Shown piece after piece: positions 9,410-20,670 of a stretch of DNA of 56,620 bases. This DNA comes from Rhodothermales bacterium (GTDB taxonomy: Bacteria; Bacteroidota; Rhodothermia; Rhodothermales; Bin80), in the NCBI GenBank assembly GCA_012271205.1, contig JAAXGT010000049.1, forward strand, positions 1-56,620, read 5' to 3'. Position 1 is the stretch's first letter, and each line of letters begins with the position of its first letter. Position numbers and translations under genes: made by a program. The notes under the pieces were generated by a model that saw only the letters and a program-made list of their open reading frames with translations, did not search any database and had not been told where the DNA came from.

Positions 9410-10750
9410 ATGGCCCGAACGCTTCATGGCACCCGTGATGGATTGGCGGAGTCGGCTCTGCTGGTGGGCGCAATTACAAAGCAGAGCCGGCAGATTGAGA
9501 CACACGACTCGCTTGATGAACTTGCGCAACTCGCGGAGACTGCAGGTGCGGCGGTCGTCGGCCGCGTTACGCAGGTTTTGCCGAAACCTAACCCGGCGAC
9601 TTACATCGGATCCGGCAAAGTGGCCGCGATCAAAACCATGGTCGCTGAGCACAGGATCCGCACGGTGATATTCGACGATGATTTGAGCCCGAATCAGATT
9701 CGCAATCTGGAACGGACGCTGGATTGCAAGCTGATTGATCGCTCACAACTGATCCTCGACATCTTTGCCCGGCGGGCCAGGACCGCCGTAGCCAAGACCC
9801 AAGTTGAGCTCGCGCAATTGGACTATCTGCGTACCCGACTCACACGCCACTGGACTCACCTTTCGCGACAACAGGGAGGCATTGGCACGCGTGGTCCGGG
9901 GGAAACGCAAATTGAAACTGACCGGCGCTTGATTGGTCGTCGCATGGCCACGCTCCGGCACAAGCTTAACAAGATTGACCGGCAGCGAGCCACACAGCGG
10001 CGCGGGCGGGAGCAGCACGTTCGGGTATCGCTTGTAGGGTACACCAACGCAGGTAAGTCCACGCTCATGAATGCGCTGGCCGGATCAGACATATTGGCTG
10101 AGGATCGGCTATTTGCAACTCTGGACGCCACGACACGCCAGATTGCGCTCTCGCCCAAGACACGGGTCCTGCTGACAGACACCGTGGGGTTCATTCGCAA
10201 GCTGCCGCACAAACTGATAGAGAGCTTCAAGAGTACGCTTGATGAAGTGCGGCAGAGCGATGTCCTGTTGCACGTAGTCAGCGTAGCCAACGTGCGGTTT
10301 GAAGACCACAGGCAGGTAGTACGCCAGACCCTGCGAGAAATTGGCGCCTTGGAAATACCCGAGCTGCTCGTTTTCAATAAGATCGATGCACTGGGCGCAC
10401 AGCACGACACACTTTCCGCTCTGCTATACCAGCATCCGGATGCAGTATTTGTCTCGGCATTGCGTGGAATGGGGCTGGGGAGTTTACGCAAGTGCCTGGA
10501 AGCAGTCGTGCAGCAGGACCATGAGGTGTCCGTCGCCTGCGTGCCAGTAACCGACGGTAAGGCCCTGGCCTGCATCCGGCACTTTGCCGACGTCTTGGAT
10601 GAGCATCTCGTGAAGGCCCGGGAATCGGGACAGCCGGCGCGTGATGCGATCCGTGTTCGCTTCCGTGCCGGCCGTGCGCAGCCGTCAGAATTGCGCGCGG
10701 CACTCGCGCCTTATGCCCGTCTTCATCCGGTCGTAGAATGCAGCGAGTAA
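9410..10750 (+). CDS. hflX: GTPase HflX
   Basis: HflX is a ribosome-associated GTPase that splits stalled or hibernating ribosomes, often under stress. The protein (446 residues from the ATG at 9410) has the family N-terminal domain with PNPATYIGSGK, the glycine-rich linker GIGTRGPGETQIETDRR, and the G domain. G1 is GYTNAGKST, the switch II region is DTVGFIRKLPH, and G4 is NKID. An alternative GTG at 9404 overlaps the stop codon of the preceding gene, so translational coupling is possible. Length is normal for the family. Confidence 0.93.
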   Translation: MARTLHGTRDGLAESALLVGAITKQSRQIETHDSLDELAQLAETAGAAVVGRVTQVLPKPNPATYIGSGKVAAIKTMVAEHRIRTVIFDDDLSPNQIRNLERTLDCKLIDRSQLILDIFARRARTAVAKTQVELAQLDYLRTRLTRHWTHLSRQQGGIGTRGPGETQIETDRRLIGRRMATLRHKLNKIDRQRATQRRGREQHVRVSLVGYTNAGKSTLMNALAGSDILAEDRLFATLDATTRQIALSPKTRVLLTDTVGFIRKLPHKLIESFKSTLDEVRQSDVLLHVVSVANVRFEDHRQVVRQTLREIGALEIPELLVFNKIDALGAQHDTLSALLYQHPDAVFVSALRGMGLGSLRKCLEAVVQQDHEVSVACVPVTDGKALACIRHFADVLDEHLVKARESGQPARDAIRVRFRAGRAQPSELRAALAPYARLHPVVECSE

Positions 10751-10779
10751 CGAACAGGTTTTGGTCGCAGAGCGTATAA

Positions 10780-12741
<1,962 letters not shown>

Positions 12742-12747
12742 CAGGAC

Positions 12748-13689
12748 ATGGCCGATGTGGCTGTAGGTATCGTCATTCCGGTTTTCGAGGAAGAGGAGTC
12801 GTTGCCAACGCTCGCGGTGGAAATTCGCATCGCGTGCGAAACAGCCGGCCTGACTTTTGAAGTATGGCTGGTTGACGATGGCTCCCGGGACGGATCATGG
12901 GCGGAGATTTGCCGGCTAAATAAAGCGGACACACGATTCAAGGGGCTGAAGTTACGTCGGAATTACGGCAAGAGCGCTGCGCTTGCCGCAGGGTTTGCAA
13001 GCGTGCAGGCGGAGGTGGTGGTCACTATGGATGCCGATTTACAGGACGATCCTCGGGAGATCGCATCCCTGGTTGAAATGGTCCACGGCGGATTCGATCT
13101 AGTGAGCGGATGGAAACGGTTGCGTAAGGATCCCCTAAGCAAGACGCTACCCAGCCGATTCTTCAATTTTGTGACCAGGCTGGTTTCCAAGATCCCGCTG
13201 CATGACTTTAATTGTGGTTTGAAGGCGTACCGCGTTGATGTGGTGAAGGCCCTTCACATTTATGGTGAGATGCACCGGTACCTTCCGCTGCTTGCCAAAT
13301 GGGAAGGCTTTGACCGAATCGGAGAAAGGGAGGTTCAGCACCGCGCGCGGCGACATGGACGGTCAAAGTTTGGACTTGAGCGCTACGTGAGGGGGTGCCT
13401 GGATCTGGTTACAGTGACTTTCCTGACGCGCTTTACGGCCCGCCCTATGCATTTTTTCGGGACGCTGGGACTGTTGGCTTTCCTAGGGGGCTTGGGTCTT
13501 AGCCTCTGGATTACGATTGACAAGATGGTCTATGGCAATCCTGTAGGCGATCGGCCGGCGCTTCTGTTGGGTGTACTGCTGATCATGGTTGGTGTACAAG
13601 CCATGTGTACAGGTTTTATTGCTGATCTTCTCATTCGGCGCCACATGGAGGATGCCTCCTCATATGTCATTACCGAATCCAGAATCTGA
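12748..13689 (+). CDS. Membrane-anchored family 2 glycosyltransferase
   Basis: This 313-residue protein is a GT-A enzyme of the dolichol/undecaprenyl-phosphate sugar transferase type. Motifs include VIPVFEEEESL at the start, VDDGSRDGS (first aspartates of the donor site) and the metal-binding DADLQDDP. Two transmembrane helices follow, at about residues 230-255 and 270-295. Such enzymes attach a sugar to polyprenyl phosphate at the inner membrane for later use in surface glycans or lipid modification. It starts seven bases after the gyrB stop. The sugar and the downstream pathway cannot be told. Confidence 0.87.
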   Translation: MADVAVGIVIPVFEEEESLPTLAVEIRIACETAGLTFEVWLVDDGSRDGSWAEICRLNKADTRFKGLKLRRNYGKSAALAAGFASVQAEVVVTMDADLQDDPREIASLVEMVHGGFDLVSGWKRLRKDPLSKTLPSRFFNFVTRLVSKIPLHDFNCGLKAYRVDVVKALHIYGEMHRYLPLLAKWEGFDRIGEREVQHRARRHGRSKFGLERYVRGCLDLVTVTFLTRFTARPMHFFGTLGLLAFLGGLGLSLWITIDKMVYGNPVGDRPALLLGVLLIMVGVQAMCTGFIADLLIRRHMEDASSYVITESRI

Positions 13690-13699
13690 ATCTGGATTC
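13675..13699 (+). terminator. Possible terminator hairpin at the end of the GT2 gene
   Basis: GAATCCAGA (13675-13683) pairs perfectly with TCTGGATTC (13691-13699) around a seven-base loop. The stem spans the GT2 stop codon. A short T run (ATTTTTAAAAA) comes about 14 bases later rather than directly after the stem, so this is a weak candidate for a rho-independent terminator. Confidence 0.35.
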
Positions 13700-13731
13700 C
13701 AGGCAGAACCGGTATTTTTAAAAACGAAGTC

Positions 13732-14264
13732 CTAACCGCGGCGCTGCGAGTTGACGGACCTATAATCTGCGATGAACCGGTTTATGTGCTTGGTTAGACC
13801 GCCCAATATGAATCCGACGTTGCCATTACCATGCGTACCCGTCGATCCCGACTCCCAAGTTGCGGCCGACCCGAACTCTTCGGAGACCGGATCCAGCAAT
13901 ACCTTATAGAAGCGGACATTAATGCTGTATGCCAAGCCCACGATGTTGATATTGACGTAGAGGTAACTTCCTCCAGCCTCGTCGACTGAATCCGCCAGCA
14001 GCCCAGCTTGGGCCAGGTGACTTGCTGCCCGAGATCTGATCCGCGTTTCAGTTAATCCAACTGAGTTGCATCATAACCCACTCTCTCGACAACCAGTTGG
14101 ATCCTGCGGCAGTCGTTGAAGAGCTGAAAGGCCTGCACAGATTATGGCAAGTACTGCGCATTGGCGCATGGGATATAGGCAGCCACAGCGCAAATAAGGA
14201 ACCAAAGAATCCGCCCGCAACTCTTCCGAATGGTCTGGATTCCAATCGCGTACACACTACCCAT
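13732..14264 (-). pseudogene. Broken small secreted protein gene
   Basis: From an ATG at 14264 the minus strand encodes a good signal peptide (basic start, RILWFLICAVAAY core, CANAQ cleavage region). It meets a TAA four codons later, continues in the same frame through LFNDCRRIQLVVERVGYD, then needs one frameshift near 14070. Beyond that it reads GLTETRIRSRAASHLAQAG, GGSYLYVNINIVGLAYS and ATWESGSTGTHG to a normal stop. The pieces join into one protein of roughly 175 residues resembling small uncharacterised exported proteins that share a GLTE...YLYVxV...TWxTGxxG pattern. One nonsense and one frameshift change suggest a recent death. Function unknown. Confidence 0.65.
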
Positions 14265-14392
14265 AGACTCTGAGTCAAAATTCCAGCCTGTTAATTTACT
14301 AATACCAATACCGTGTGGTCCAAACTTCTGATCCTGTCATGAGACCAAGCCTGACTTCGCACCTTACTGCTGCCCCCAAGCGCGGGTGGCTA

Positions 14393-17300
14393 CTACACAG
14401 CAAGTCGGACCATTCGGACTGCATCAGCCGGTATCGGCGTGCGCATGCGCCAAATGATGCTCATCGGACGCTCTCCGCTATGCTCCTCATACGTGACAGG
14501 ACCGAGGAACAGGTAGGGCTCAGTAGTACCGTAGACACTCTTTTTTGACGCTCTAACAAACAAAAGCGGCGTGACACCACGTTGCTCATGTTCGATGTGA
14601 CGCAGCCCCTTTTTGCTGGTTGCCCGTGTGGTGTGCTGAGACTGCCAATGAAAAAGCTCCCGGCTAATCGCATAGTCCTCATACATGGTACTCGGCGAAT
14701 ACTCCTTTTCGGACTTGCGCAGCGTAACCAAGAGTAAATTGCATCTGGTTTGCCGGTGGAAATAAACGCCTTCACGCACGCGTGATAGCTTGCCATCATG
14801 CACCACGCCAAATGCAGCCATGATTTCGGTGAGACTGTAGCTGCAATGCACTGCAAGCGGGATCTCGTTACCGAGGTCCAAGGCTCCAGGCCGATGGCGG
14901 ATGTGATCAGACAGATAATCCATCAGTTGTGCCAGTTCTCTACAAATGGCCGGATGTCGCAAGAGCCGCTCATATGCACCGTCCAGATCGCCGGCCGCCT
15001 CGGAATCAATTAAGGCACAAAGCAGCATCATCAACCGTCTGCGCGCACGGCTACCGGCAAACGGATCGCTTAGTCTGCCTTCTGCAGCGCGCTTGTAAAA
15101 GCGAAGACGTTCCGGTTCATCAACATGCACAAGCCGTGCGAGTCCCCGTCCGAGTGCCGTTTCATTCGGGCCAGCATCCGGTACACGGAACCCGGCCGCA
15201 CGTTGGAGATCCGCCAGGAATCGACCATTATGGTAGAATGCTGGCGGCGTAAGCTGGGCGGCCCCCAAGAACGTCCTCACGTCTGCTTCGGACCCTAACT
15301 CATCCAGAAGTCGGACCAGCACGTGGCGACGTGTGCCCAAGGCGTACCGCAGATTGCCCAATATGATTTTGCGGCTCTTGTAGTCTAACGTAATGGTACA
15401 TCCGGAAGGCAACAGAGGGAACTGCTCGTGTACAGCCTTTTGCACAACGCTTCGGGAAGCCCCGCCCAAGAGTGCGCCGTACCGGAGATCGAACCGGAAC
15501 TCCCGCCGGGCCATACCGATAAAGTCCAGCACGGTGAGGCACTCCTTGCCTTCATGCAGGCGCAGGCCGCGGCCCAGCTGCTGAAGAAATACCGTTGCGC
15601 TGCTCGTTGGCCTAAGCAAGAGCACGGTGTCCACTTCCGGTATGTCAACGCCTTCATTGAATACATCCACGGTAAACAGCACATTGACCTCCTTGGCTCC
15701 TAGTCGGCGTGTTGAGGATGTTCGCTCGTCCCGCGGCGTCTGGCCCGTTATACTTAAGGCGGGAATGCCTGCCCCGGTGAACTTGCGCGCCATGAATTCA
15801 GCATGGGCTACGCTTACACAAAAGCCCAGGGCACGCATCTGCAGCGGCTCGGCAATTTGGCTTCTGAGTGCGTGGAGAATATGACGCACACGCACATCGT
15901 CTGCCGTGTAAACTCGCGACAATTCATTTTCGTCGTAGCGGCCACGCACCCAGCGCACACTGGACAAATCAGTACCGTCACTATTTCCGAAATACTGAAA
16001 CGGAACGAGCAGGCCACGGTCTATGGCATCCCAGAGTCGCAGCTCCGCCGCAATGTGGTCGTCAAACCAGTGCAGTACGCTCTTCCCGTCGGCCCGCTCT
16101 GGCGTTGCAGTCAGGCCCAGGAGGTAGTGCGGCTGCAAATGCTGCAGTAACCGGTCATACGTTGGAGCCGCCACGTGATGGAACTCGTCGACGATTACCA
16201 TGCCAAAGGTATCGGGAGCCAGCAAGCCAACATCTATTCGGGCCAGGGACTGTATGGATGCAAACACGTGCGTGCCTTGACCCGGACGCAAGCCGCCAAC
16301 AAAGAGTTCGCCGAAGGACTCCTCACGAAGGACCTGCCGAAACGTATTCCGGCTTTGTTTGAGTATCTCCTCGCGGTGTGCAACAAAGAGCAGACTCAGC
16401 CGGCCGGCATGCCTTTTTCGCAGGCTCCGGTAATCCAGGGCAGCCATAACCGTCTTGCCCGTGCCCGTGGCGGCAACAACCAGATTACGCATTCGTCCGT
16501 GCACGAAGCGCTCCACGGCTAGCCTTTCCAGAATTTCCTCCTGAAAGGCGAACGGCCGCACATCCAAGAATGTGAGCGGGTCTGGTGACTGCTCCCTGGC
16601 GACAGCCCGGTCAAACTGCCGCTTCTGAGCCGGAGAGGATCTGTAACACACGAATTCCCCGTCCTCCCAGTAGGAATCAAACGCAGCCTTGAATTTGTCC
16701 ACAATGCGAGAAGCATCCGCCCGGGATATGCGAACATTCCATTCAAGCCCATCGAGCTGCGCCGCGGCCGACAAATTAGACGACCCAATGTAGGCCGTGG
16801 TAAAGCCCGTTTTTCTATGAAACATCCAAGCCTTGGCATGAAGCCGGGTCCGGCGAGTGTCGTAGGAGACACGTACGTGTGCCCCGATACGCACCAACTC
16901 GTCCAGTGCATGACGCTCGGTAGCACCCATATATACCGTAGTGATGACACGCAATTGCCCGCCCCTGTGGATGAATTCCCTTAGGGGCTCCTTGACCAGT
17001 CGCATTCCGGACCATTTGATAAACGAACACAAGAGATCGATTCCATCAGCGGACTGGATTTCGGAAATGATTTCGTGACCGATCCGGTGTTCACCGCGCG
17101 CATTAATGAGCAGAGCCGAATGCGAAAGAGGAATTCCCGGCCTTGGAGGGGGCTTGTTCTCGCCAATCACGGCACACTTCATCAAGGCTTCGAGCAGCTG
17201 CTCAGTAGCCTTGTCCGCCTGACTTACAGCGGCCGGTGCTACCTCAGCCAGGATTTCAATTATTCGATTGGCTATTAGAAGCTGCTGCTCGAGCCGCTCC

Positions 17301-17500
17301 TCGGCCGGCCGGCTGCACAGTACGTGCTCGATCAAGTTGCCCAGATGCTGTCGGAGATATATGTGCGCCTCTCCTTTGTCCAAGGGAGAAGCATACACGG
17401 CAACATCCTTGCGTTGGGCCACCTGATTTTGATGGCCGTGCGTCATGACCTGTTCGTAAAGGCCGACGACAGGTGTGTCTCCTATCATGGGTGCGCGCAT
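14393..17500 (-). CDS. PLD nuclease-SF2 helicase-DUF3427 protein (putative defence)
   Basis: This protein of about 1035 residues joins three parts. First is a phospholipase-D-like nuclease domain with HAKAWMFHR and the GSSNLS block. Second is a superfamily 2 helicase with Walker A ATGTGKTV, the VDEFHH Walker B variant, motif III TATPER, and motif VI QQLGRGLRLHEGK. Third is a C-terminal DUF3427 domain, recognised by SEKEYSPSTMYEDYAIS and HWQSQ. Proteins of this build occur in accessory and restriction-rich regions and are suspected to restrict foreign DNA. All catalytic motifs appear intact. The start is uncertain: GTG 17569, ATG 17500 and ATG 17488 are possible, and conservation begins at GLYE just after 17488. 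Wrecks of hsdS and DUF4411 lie upstream. Confidence 0.85.
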   Translation of the reverse strand: MRAPMIGDTPVVGLYEQVMTHGHQNQVAQRKDVAVYASPLDKGEAHIYLRQHLGNLIEHVLCSRPAEERLEQQLLIANRIIEILAEVAPAAVSQADKATEQLLEALMKCAVIGENKPPPRPGIPLSHSALLINARGEHRIGHEIISEIQSADGIDLLCSFIKWSGMRLVKEPLREFIHRGGQLRVITTVYMGATERHALDELVRIGAHVRVSYDTRRTRLHAKAWMFHRKTGFTTAYIGSSNLSAAAQLDGLEWNVRISRADASRIVDKFKAAFDSYWEDGEFVCYRSSPAQKRQFDRAVAREQSPDPLTFLDVRPFAFQEEILERLAVERFVHGRMRNLVVAATGTGKTVMAALDYRSLRKRHAGRLSLLFVAHREEILKQSRNTFRQVLREESFGELFVGGLRPGQGTHVFASIQSLARIDVGLLAPDTFGMVIVDEFHHVAAPTYDRLLQHLQPHYLLGLTATPERADGKSVLHWFDDHIAAELRLWDAIDRGLLVPFQYFGNSDGTDLSSVRWVRGRYDENELSRVYTADDVRVRHILHALRSQIAEPLQMRALGFCVSVAHAEFMARKFTGAGIPALSITGQTPRDERTSSTRRLGAKEVNVLFTVDVFNEGVDIPEVDTVLLLRPTSSATVFLQQLGRGLRLHEGKECLTVLDFIGMARREFRFDLRYGALLGGASRSVVQKAVHEQFPLLPSGCTITLDYKSRKIILGNLRYALGTRRHVLVRLLDELGSEADVRTFLGAAQLTPPAFYHNGRFLADLQRAAGFRVPDAGPNETALGRGLARLVHVDEPERLRFYKRAAEGRLSDPFAGSRARRRLMMLLCALIDSEAAGDLDGAYERLLRHPAICRELAQLMDYLSDHIRHRPGALDLGNEIPLAVHCSYSLTEIMAAFGVVHDGKLSRVREGVYFHRQTRCNLLLVTLRKSEKEYSPSTMYEDYAISRELFHWQSQHTTRATSKKGLRHIEHEQRGVTPLLFVRASKKSVYGTTEPYLFLGPVTYEEHSGERPMSIIWRMRTPIPADAVRMVRLAV

Positions 17501-17989
17501 CAATATGCAGTTTGAACGGCGCAAGCGGGTGCACCTGCAATGCGGACCGTGTGCAGTGCAGTTGGTCACGCCGAAATCTACGACCGTGCTCCGAATTTAC
17601 TAGGACACCTTTCCGGTACTCCGATCGCCTTCCTGACGGAGCCCGATCCAACCAGAATCTTGCGGGATGGTCCCAAAAGAATTGTTCATGCGGAAGGCCA
17701 CGAAAGCGTCTTCGAATGGTGCGCACATTAGATATTTTCGATGTTGTTCGCATCTTCCTCGCATGATCACATCCTTAGACTTCTCACCGGCAACAAGACC
17801 TGAAATGCCTTCGACCTGCGCATTACCCAAACGTCCGGCTTTTCCGGATATCGCGCACAGATTGCCGTCCGTTTCGGATGGTAACGACTATGCAAATCAG
17901 GTCAATCCACCGATTTCAGGCCATAATCAAGACTCAGGCTATGGTTTTTCGCAATCCCACCAGCAGGATCGGAAGTGACCCAACCGAAA

Positions 17990-18330
17990 TGCATGTTGTT
18001 CGCCGACTATTCCGGATGGCCGACTACATCGTGCTTTTCTCGAACAGTTCCCATTTCATCGAGTCCAGTATCTCGAGAATGACCGGGACAACAGGACAGA
18101 AACGAGTGCCAACCGGAAACTCCGCAAGTTCACCGCTCCCCTGCAACCCTCGCCGAGCAGCACCGAATCATAGCCAAGGCCGAGGAACTCATGGTCCTCT
18201 GCAACCGGCTGGGGACCGGTCTTGCTACTGCAGCTGGCAACCGCATCACCTTCTCGAACCCATTCTACATGATGCGCTGGCATTCGCCGGCGACGGATTG
18301 ACGATCGCATGCAAGCGTTACATCTGAATT
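17990..18330 (+). pseudogene. Type I restriction specificity subunit remnant (hsdS C-terminus)
   Basis: Pieces in different frames join into the end of an HsdS protein, the DNA-recognition subunit of type I restriction-modification enzymes. One frame gives HFIESSISRMTGTTGQKRVP. The next gives LAEQHRIIAKAEELMVLCNRL from 18149, a very typical HsdS conserved-helix motif. A third gives HHLLEPILHDALA, matching the usual family ending. At least two frameshifts separate the pieces and a TGA closes the middle one at 18299. No hsdR or hsdM is visible. Sequence from about 17570 to 17990 may hold more of the same gene or its neighbours, but I cannot identify it. Confidence 0.65.
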
Positions 18331-18381
18331 ACTTGGTTCGTTCGCGAAGGCACGGCGGGAAGATACCCATCCAAGAAGACG

Positions 18382-18803
18382 ATGGATCGGACCTACCTCG
18401 CGGATTCGGATGTCTTCATCACGGCAAAAAACCGATGTTACTCGTTCGACATCTGCCCCCGGCTTTGGGAAGAGCGTGCTTCATCCCCCGGGAGAGCCGG
18501 GTCTCCAGCGTCGACTGGATGCCCGGTGGACACCGACGAGGTGGCCGGCACCTCTACGGATGTCATGATGTAGGTTTAACGCCATCCAAGGTGTTCAACT
18601 ATGTCAAGGCGAAATTCGCGACAGGTGCCGACAGCTGGCTGGTCGCCTACGCACGAATTCATGGCGCGATCGTAGTGACGAACGAGCAGAGTGCACTGGA
18701 ATCCAAGAGAGAGGTCAAGCTGCCCGATGTATACGATCAGTTCGAAGTCCCACACAATAACATTTTCGCCATGCTCCGGGTGCTGAACATTCGCTCCGAT
18801 TGA
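18382..18803 (+). pseudogene. DUF4411 (PIN-like toxin family) pseudogene
   Basis: From an ATG at 18382 the frame reads YLADSDVFITAKNRCY then SFDICPRLW, the hallmark opening of DUF4411 proteins (PIN-like domain, LDTxxFIxAK...YxFDxCPxFW). Homology is then lost, and the stop comes at 18571-18573. In another frame the C-terminal half returns: ADSWLVAYARIHGAIVVTNE, KREVKLPDVYDQFEVP and a final MLRVL block. The two halves belong to one gene broken by at least one frameshift, and the middle appears scrambled or partly lost. Family members are thought to be toxins, usually paired with an ImmA/IrrE-type partner; none is visible here. Confidence 0.7.
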
Positions 18804-19126
18804 CGGGGAGACGGCTGAGCGATCCGCTTCATACGGAAGCCACCCCGCAATTTAAGGCACATCAAGATCCAGATTGGGGTTGCAAAGGCTTTATCTCATT
18901 GACTGTTGCCCGCATTGCATGTTGACTTCCCGGGGCACTTGTAGCTGCGCCCCGGAAGAGGGATTCAGGAAACAGCAGAGCGCCGCCAAGCGCAAGGTCG
19001 CAGGATGCCTGGAATGAGCCCATTGGGGCCAGCAACCTCGTCAGCACTACCGCGTAATTGCCTTTGTGGAGCGGCCCTTTACTATCCTCCGAGAGTCGGG
19101 TATGAATCAATTCCATAGACTTTATT
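18804..19126 (+). other. 323-base gap without a recognisable gene
   Basis: No reading frame here resembles a known protein and no clear hairpin or promoter is seen. It separates the DUF4411 wreck from the beta-propeller gene and probably holds that gene's promoter. Confidence 0.5.
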
Positions 19127-20245
19127 ATGAAAACGCTTGTTAGACCTGCTGGGGCTTTGATGGCACTGCTTGTGTCCATGCTTGTAATCCCCGGCGCCTA
19201 TAGCCAGCGCAACTTCAGAATAATAGAGCGACATCCTACACCGGACAACATTCCAGAAGTTACCGATCCCAAGTTCATTCTACGTGAGGAACCAGCATCC
19301 ACTTTCTTGAACGAGTACGAGTACGAGACCATTACCATCGGCGTGGCGGAAGGGGAGCACCATGAAATGTTCGGAAAGGTCGCTGACATCGCATCGATGG
19401 GCAACGACACCTTTCTGGTTTTGGACTCCGAATACGGTGAATTGCGCTTGTACAATTACGACGGTTCCCTGCTCGGCACATTTGGCCAGCTTGGAGAGGG
19501 CCCTGGTGAATTCCCTGATTCACCAGATCATATCTCCATCGCCGATCAGGGCAAATCAGTCTTCACAGTAGGATCCGGTTCTCACTTCATTATAGCCTTT
19601 GAGCGCGAGGATGTATCCACATTCACCCCAAAGTTGAGATTCGTAAAGGATCTCATTGGTTCGACTGGCTGCGCTATGAACGGTCATTTCTGGTTTCTGG
19701 GATACACACCATCGGTCAAGGGTGTACTTCACAAATACAATTACGAGGGTCAGCGGGTAGCCTCTTTTCTGGATTACTATAAGTCTCCACGCGAGTACAT
19801 TTCACACAGGTTGTCGAAAATGGGAAGCATTGCCTGCAGCGAAAAGCATGGCATCGTCGCGCTGAACCGCGTAAATGCTCCCGTCATAACTGGTTACACG
19901 GAAGATGGTGAGGTTGTCTGGCAGATAAAGCTGGCCGATTTTGCCCCCCTCCAATTCATTGAACTCAGTCCTCCCGGGTGGGGCGGAGACATACCCAAAC
20001 CCGGCAAGGCCTTGATCTGGTCCCTTTTCACCGATTCGGCGGGTGACTTCTACGTGTATTACCATGTAATAGAAGGAGACGGGCATTTGTTCAAAATAGA
20101 AGCACAGACCGGGAAGGGAACATACTTGGGAAAGTCCCCGCAGGCACAGGTATGGGACATCGATTCAGAGTTCGTCTTTTCAGCGTCTAATTCCCCCTTC
20201 CCACATGTAGTAATCCACAGACCCAAAAAAGCGGGATCCAACTGA
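19127..20245 (+). CDS. Secreted six-bladed beta-propeller protein
   Basis: The 372-residue protein has an N-terminal signal peptide (residues 1-27, ending GAYSQ) and the repeated beta-strand pattern of the six-bladed beta-propeller proteins common in Bacteroidota. A typical blade reads DTFLVLDSEYGELRLYN followed by GQLGEGPGEF, the NHL-like turn of this family. These proteins are periplasmic or surface exposed; the ligand is usually unknown. The gene stands alone, with gaps of over 300 bases on both sides. No Shine-Dalgarno is visible. Function beyond the fold cannot be claimed. Confidence 0.8.
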   Translation: MKTLVRPAGALMALLVSMLVIPGAYSQRNFRIIERHPTPDNIPEVTDPKFILREEPASTFLNEYEYETITIGVAEGEHHEMFGKVADIASMGNDTFLVLDSEYGELRLYNYDGSLLGTFGQLGEGPGEFPDSPDHISIADQGKSVFTVGSGSHFIIAFEREDVSTFTPKLRFVKDLIGSTGCAMNGHFWFLGYTPSVKGVLHKYNYEGQRVASFLDYYKSPREYISHRLSKMGSIACSEKHGIVALNRVNAPVITGYTEDGEVVWQIKLADFAPLQFIELSPPGWGGDIPKPGKALIWSLFTDSAGDFYVYYHVIEGDGHLFKIEAQTGKGTYLGKSPQAQVWDIDSEFVFSASNSPFPHVVIHRPKKAGSN

Positions 20246-20670
20246 AGCGATCTCCGTGCAACTTGGAGTTGGGACTGTGCCATGAGCCCCTTGATTATGG
20301 GTCCTTACTTTTTGGGAAGCTCTGATCAACGGCGTTTAGTGGCCGCATAGGTGCACACTTCATGGCAATCCACGGCACGTTCAAAATTGCAAGGCCGTAA
20401 CTGAGGGACCGAATTCGATACTCATTGCATCCTAGCCGTCGACCCGACACGATCCCCTGACTGCCTTATTCGCCTAATCGTGCATTAATCAGCTCCGAAA
20501 AGCCATCCCTACTGGGTTGAGGGGGTCTCCTTCTTTGGGATTTCACGTCTGCGGAACCGGAAAAGGACCAAGCTGGCTATCAGTACCTACGCGCTTTGTG
20601 AAGTAAATCGTTCGCCGTGGCACCTTTATTCTCAGCTGCGGAGTTTCATGTGTGATGAATATTCACTGGA
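20246..20670 (+). other. 425-base gap without a recognisable gene
   Basis: I see no convincing coding frame, tRNA or strong hairpin. Short weak inverted repeats occur just after the propeller stop (CTCC...GGAG near 20256-20272), but without a T run. Confidence 0.5.

Noticed and set aside
20256-20272. CTCC/GGAG inverted repeat after the beta-propeller gene as terminator
   Set aside because: Only four pairs with a nine-base loop and no T run.
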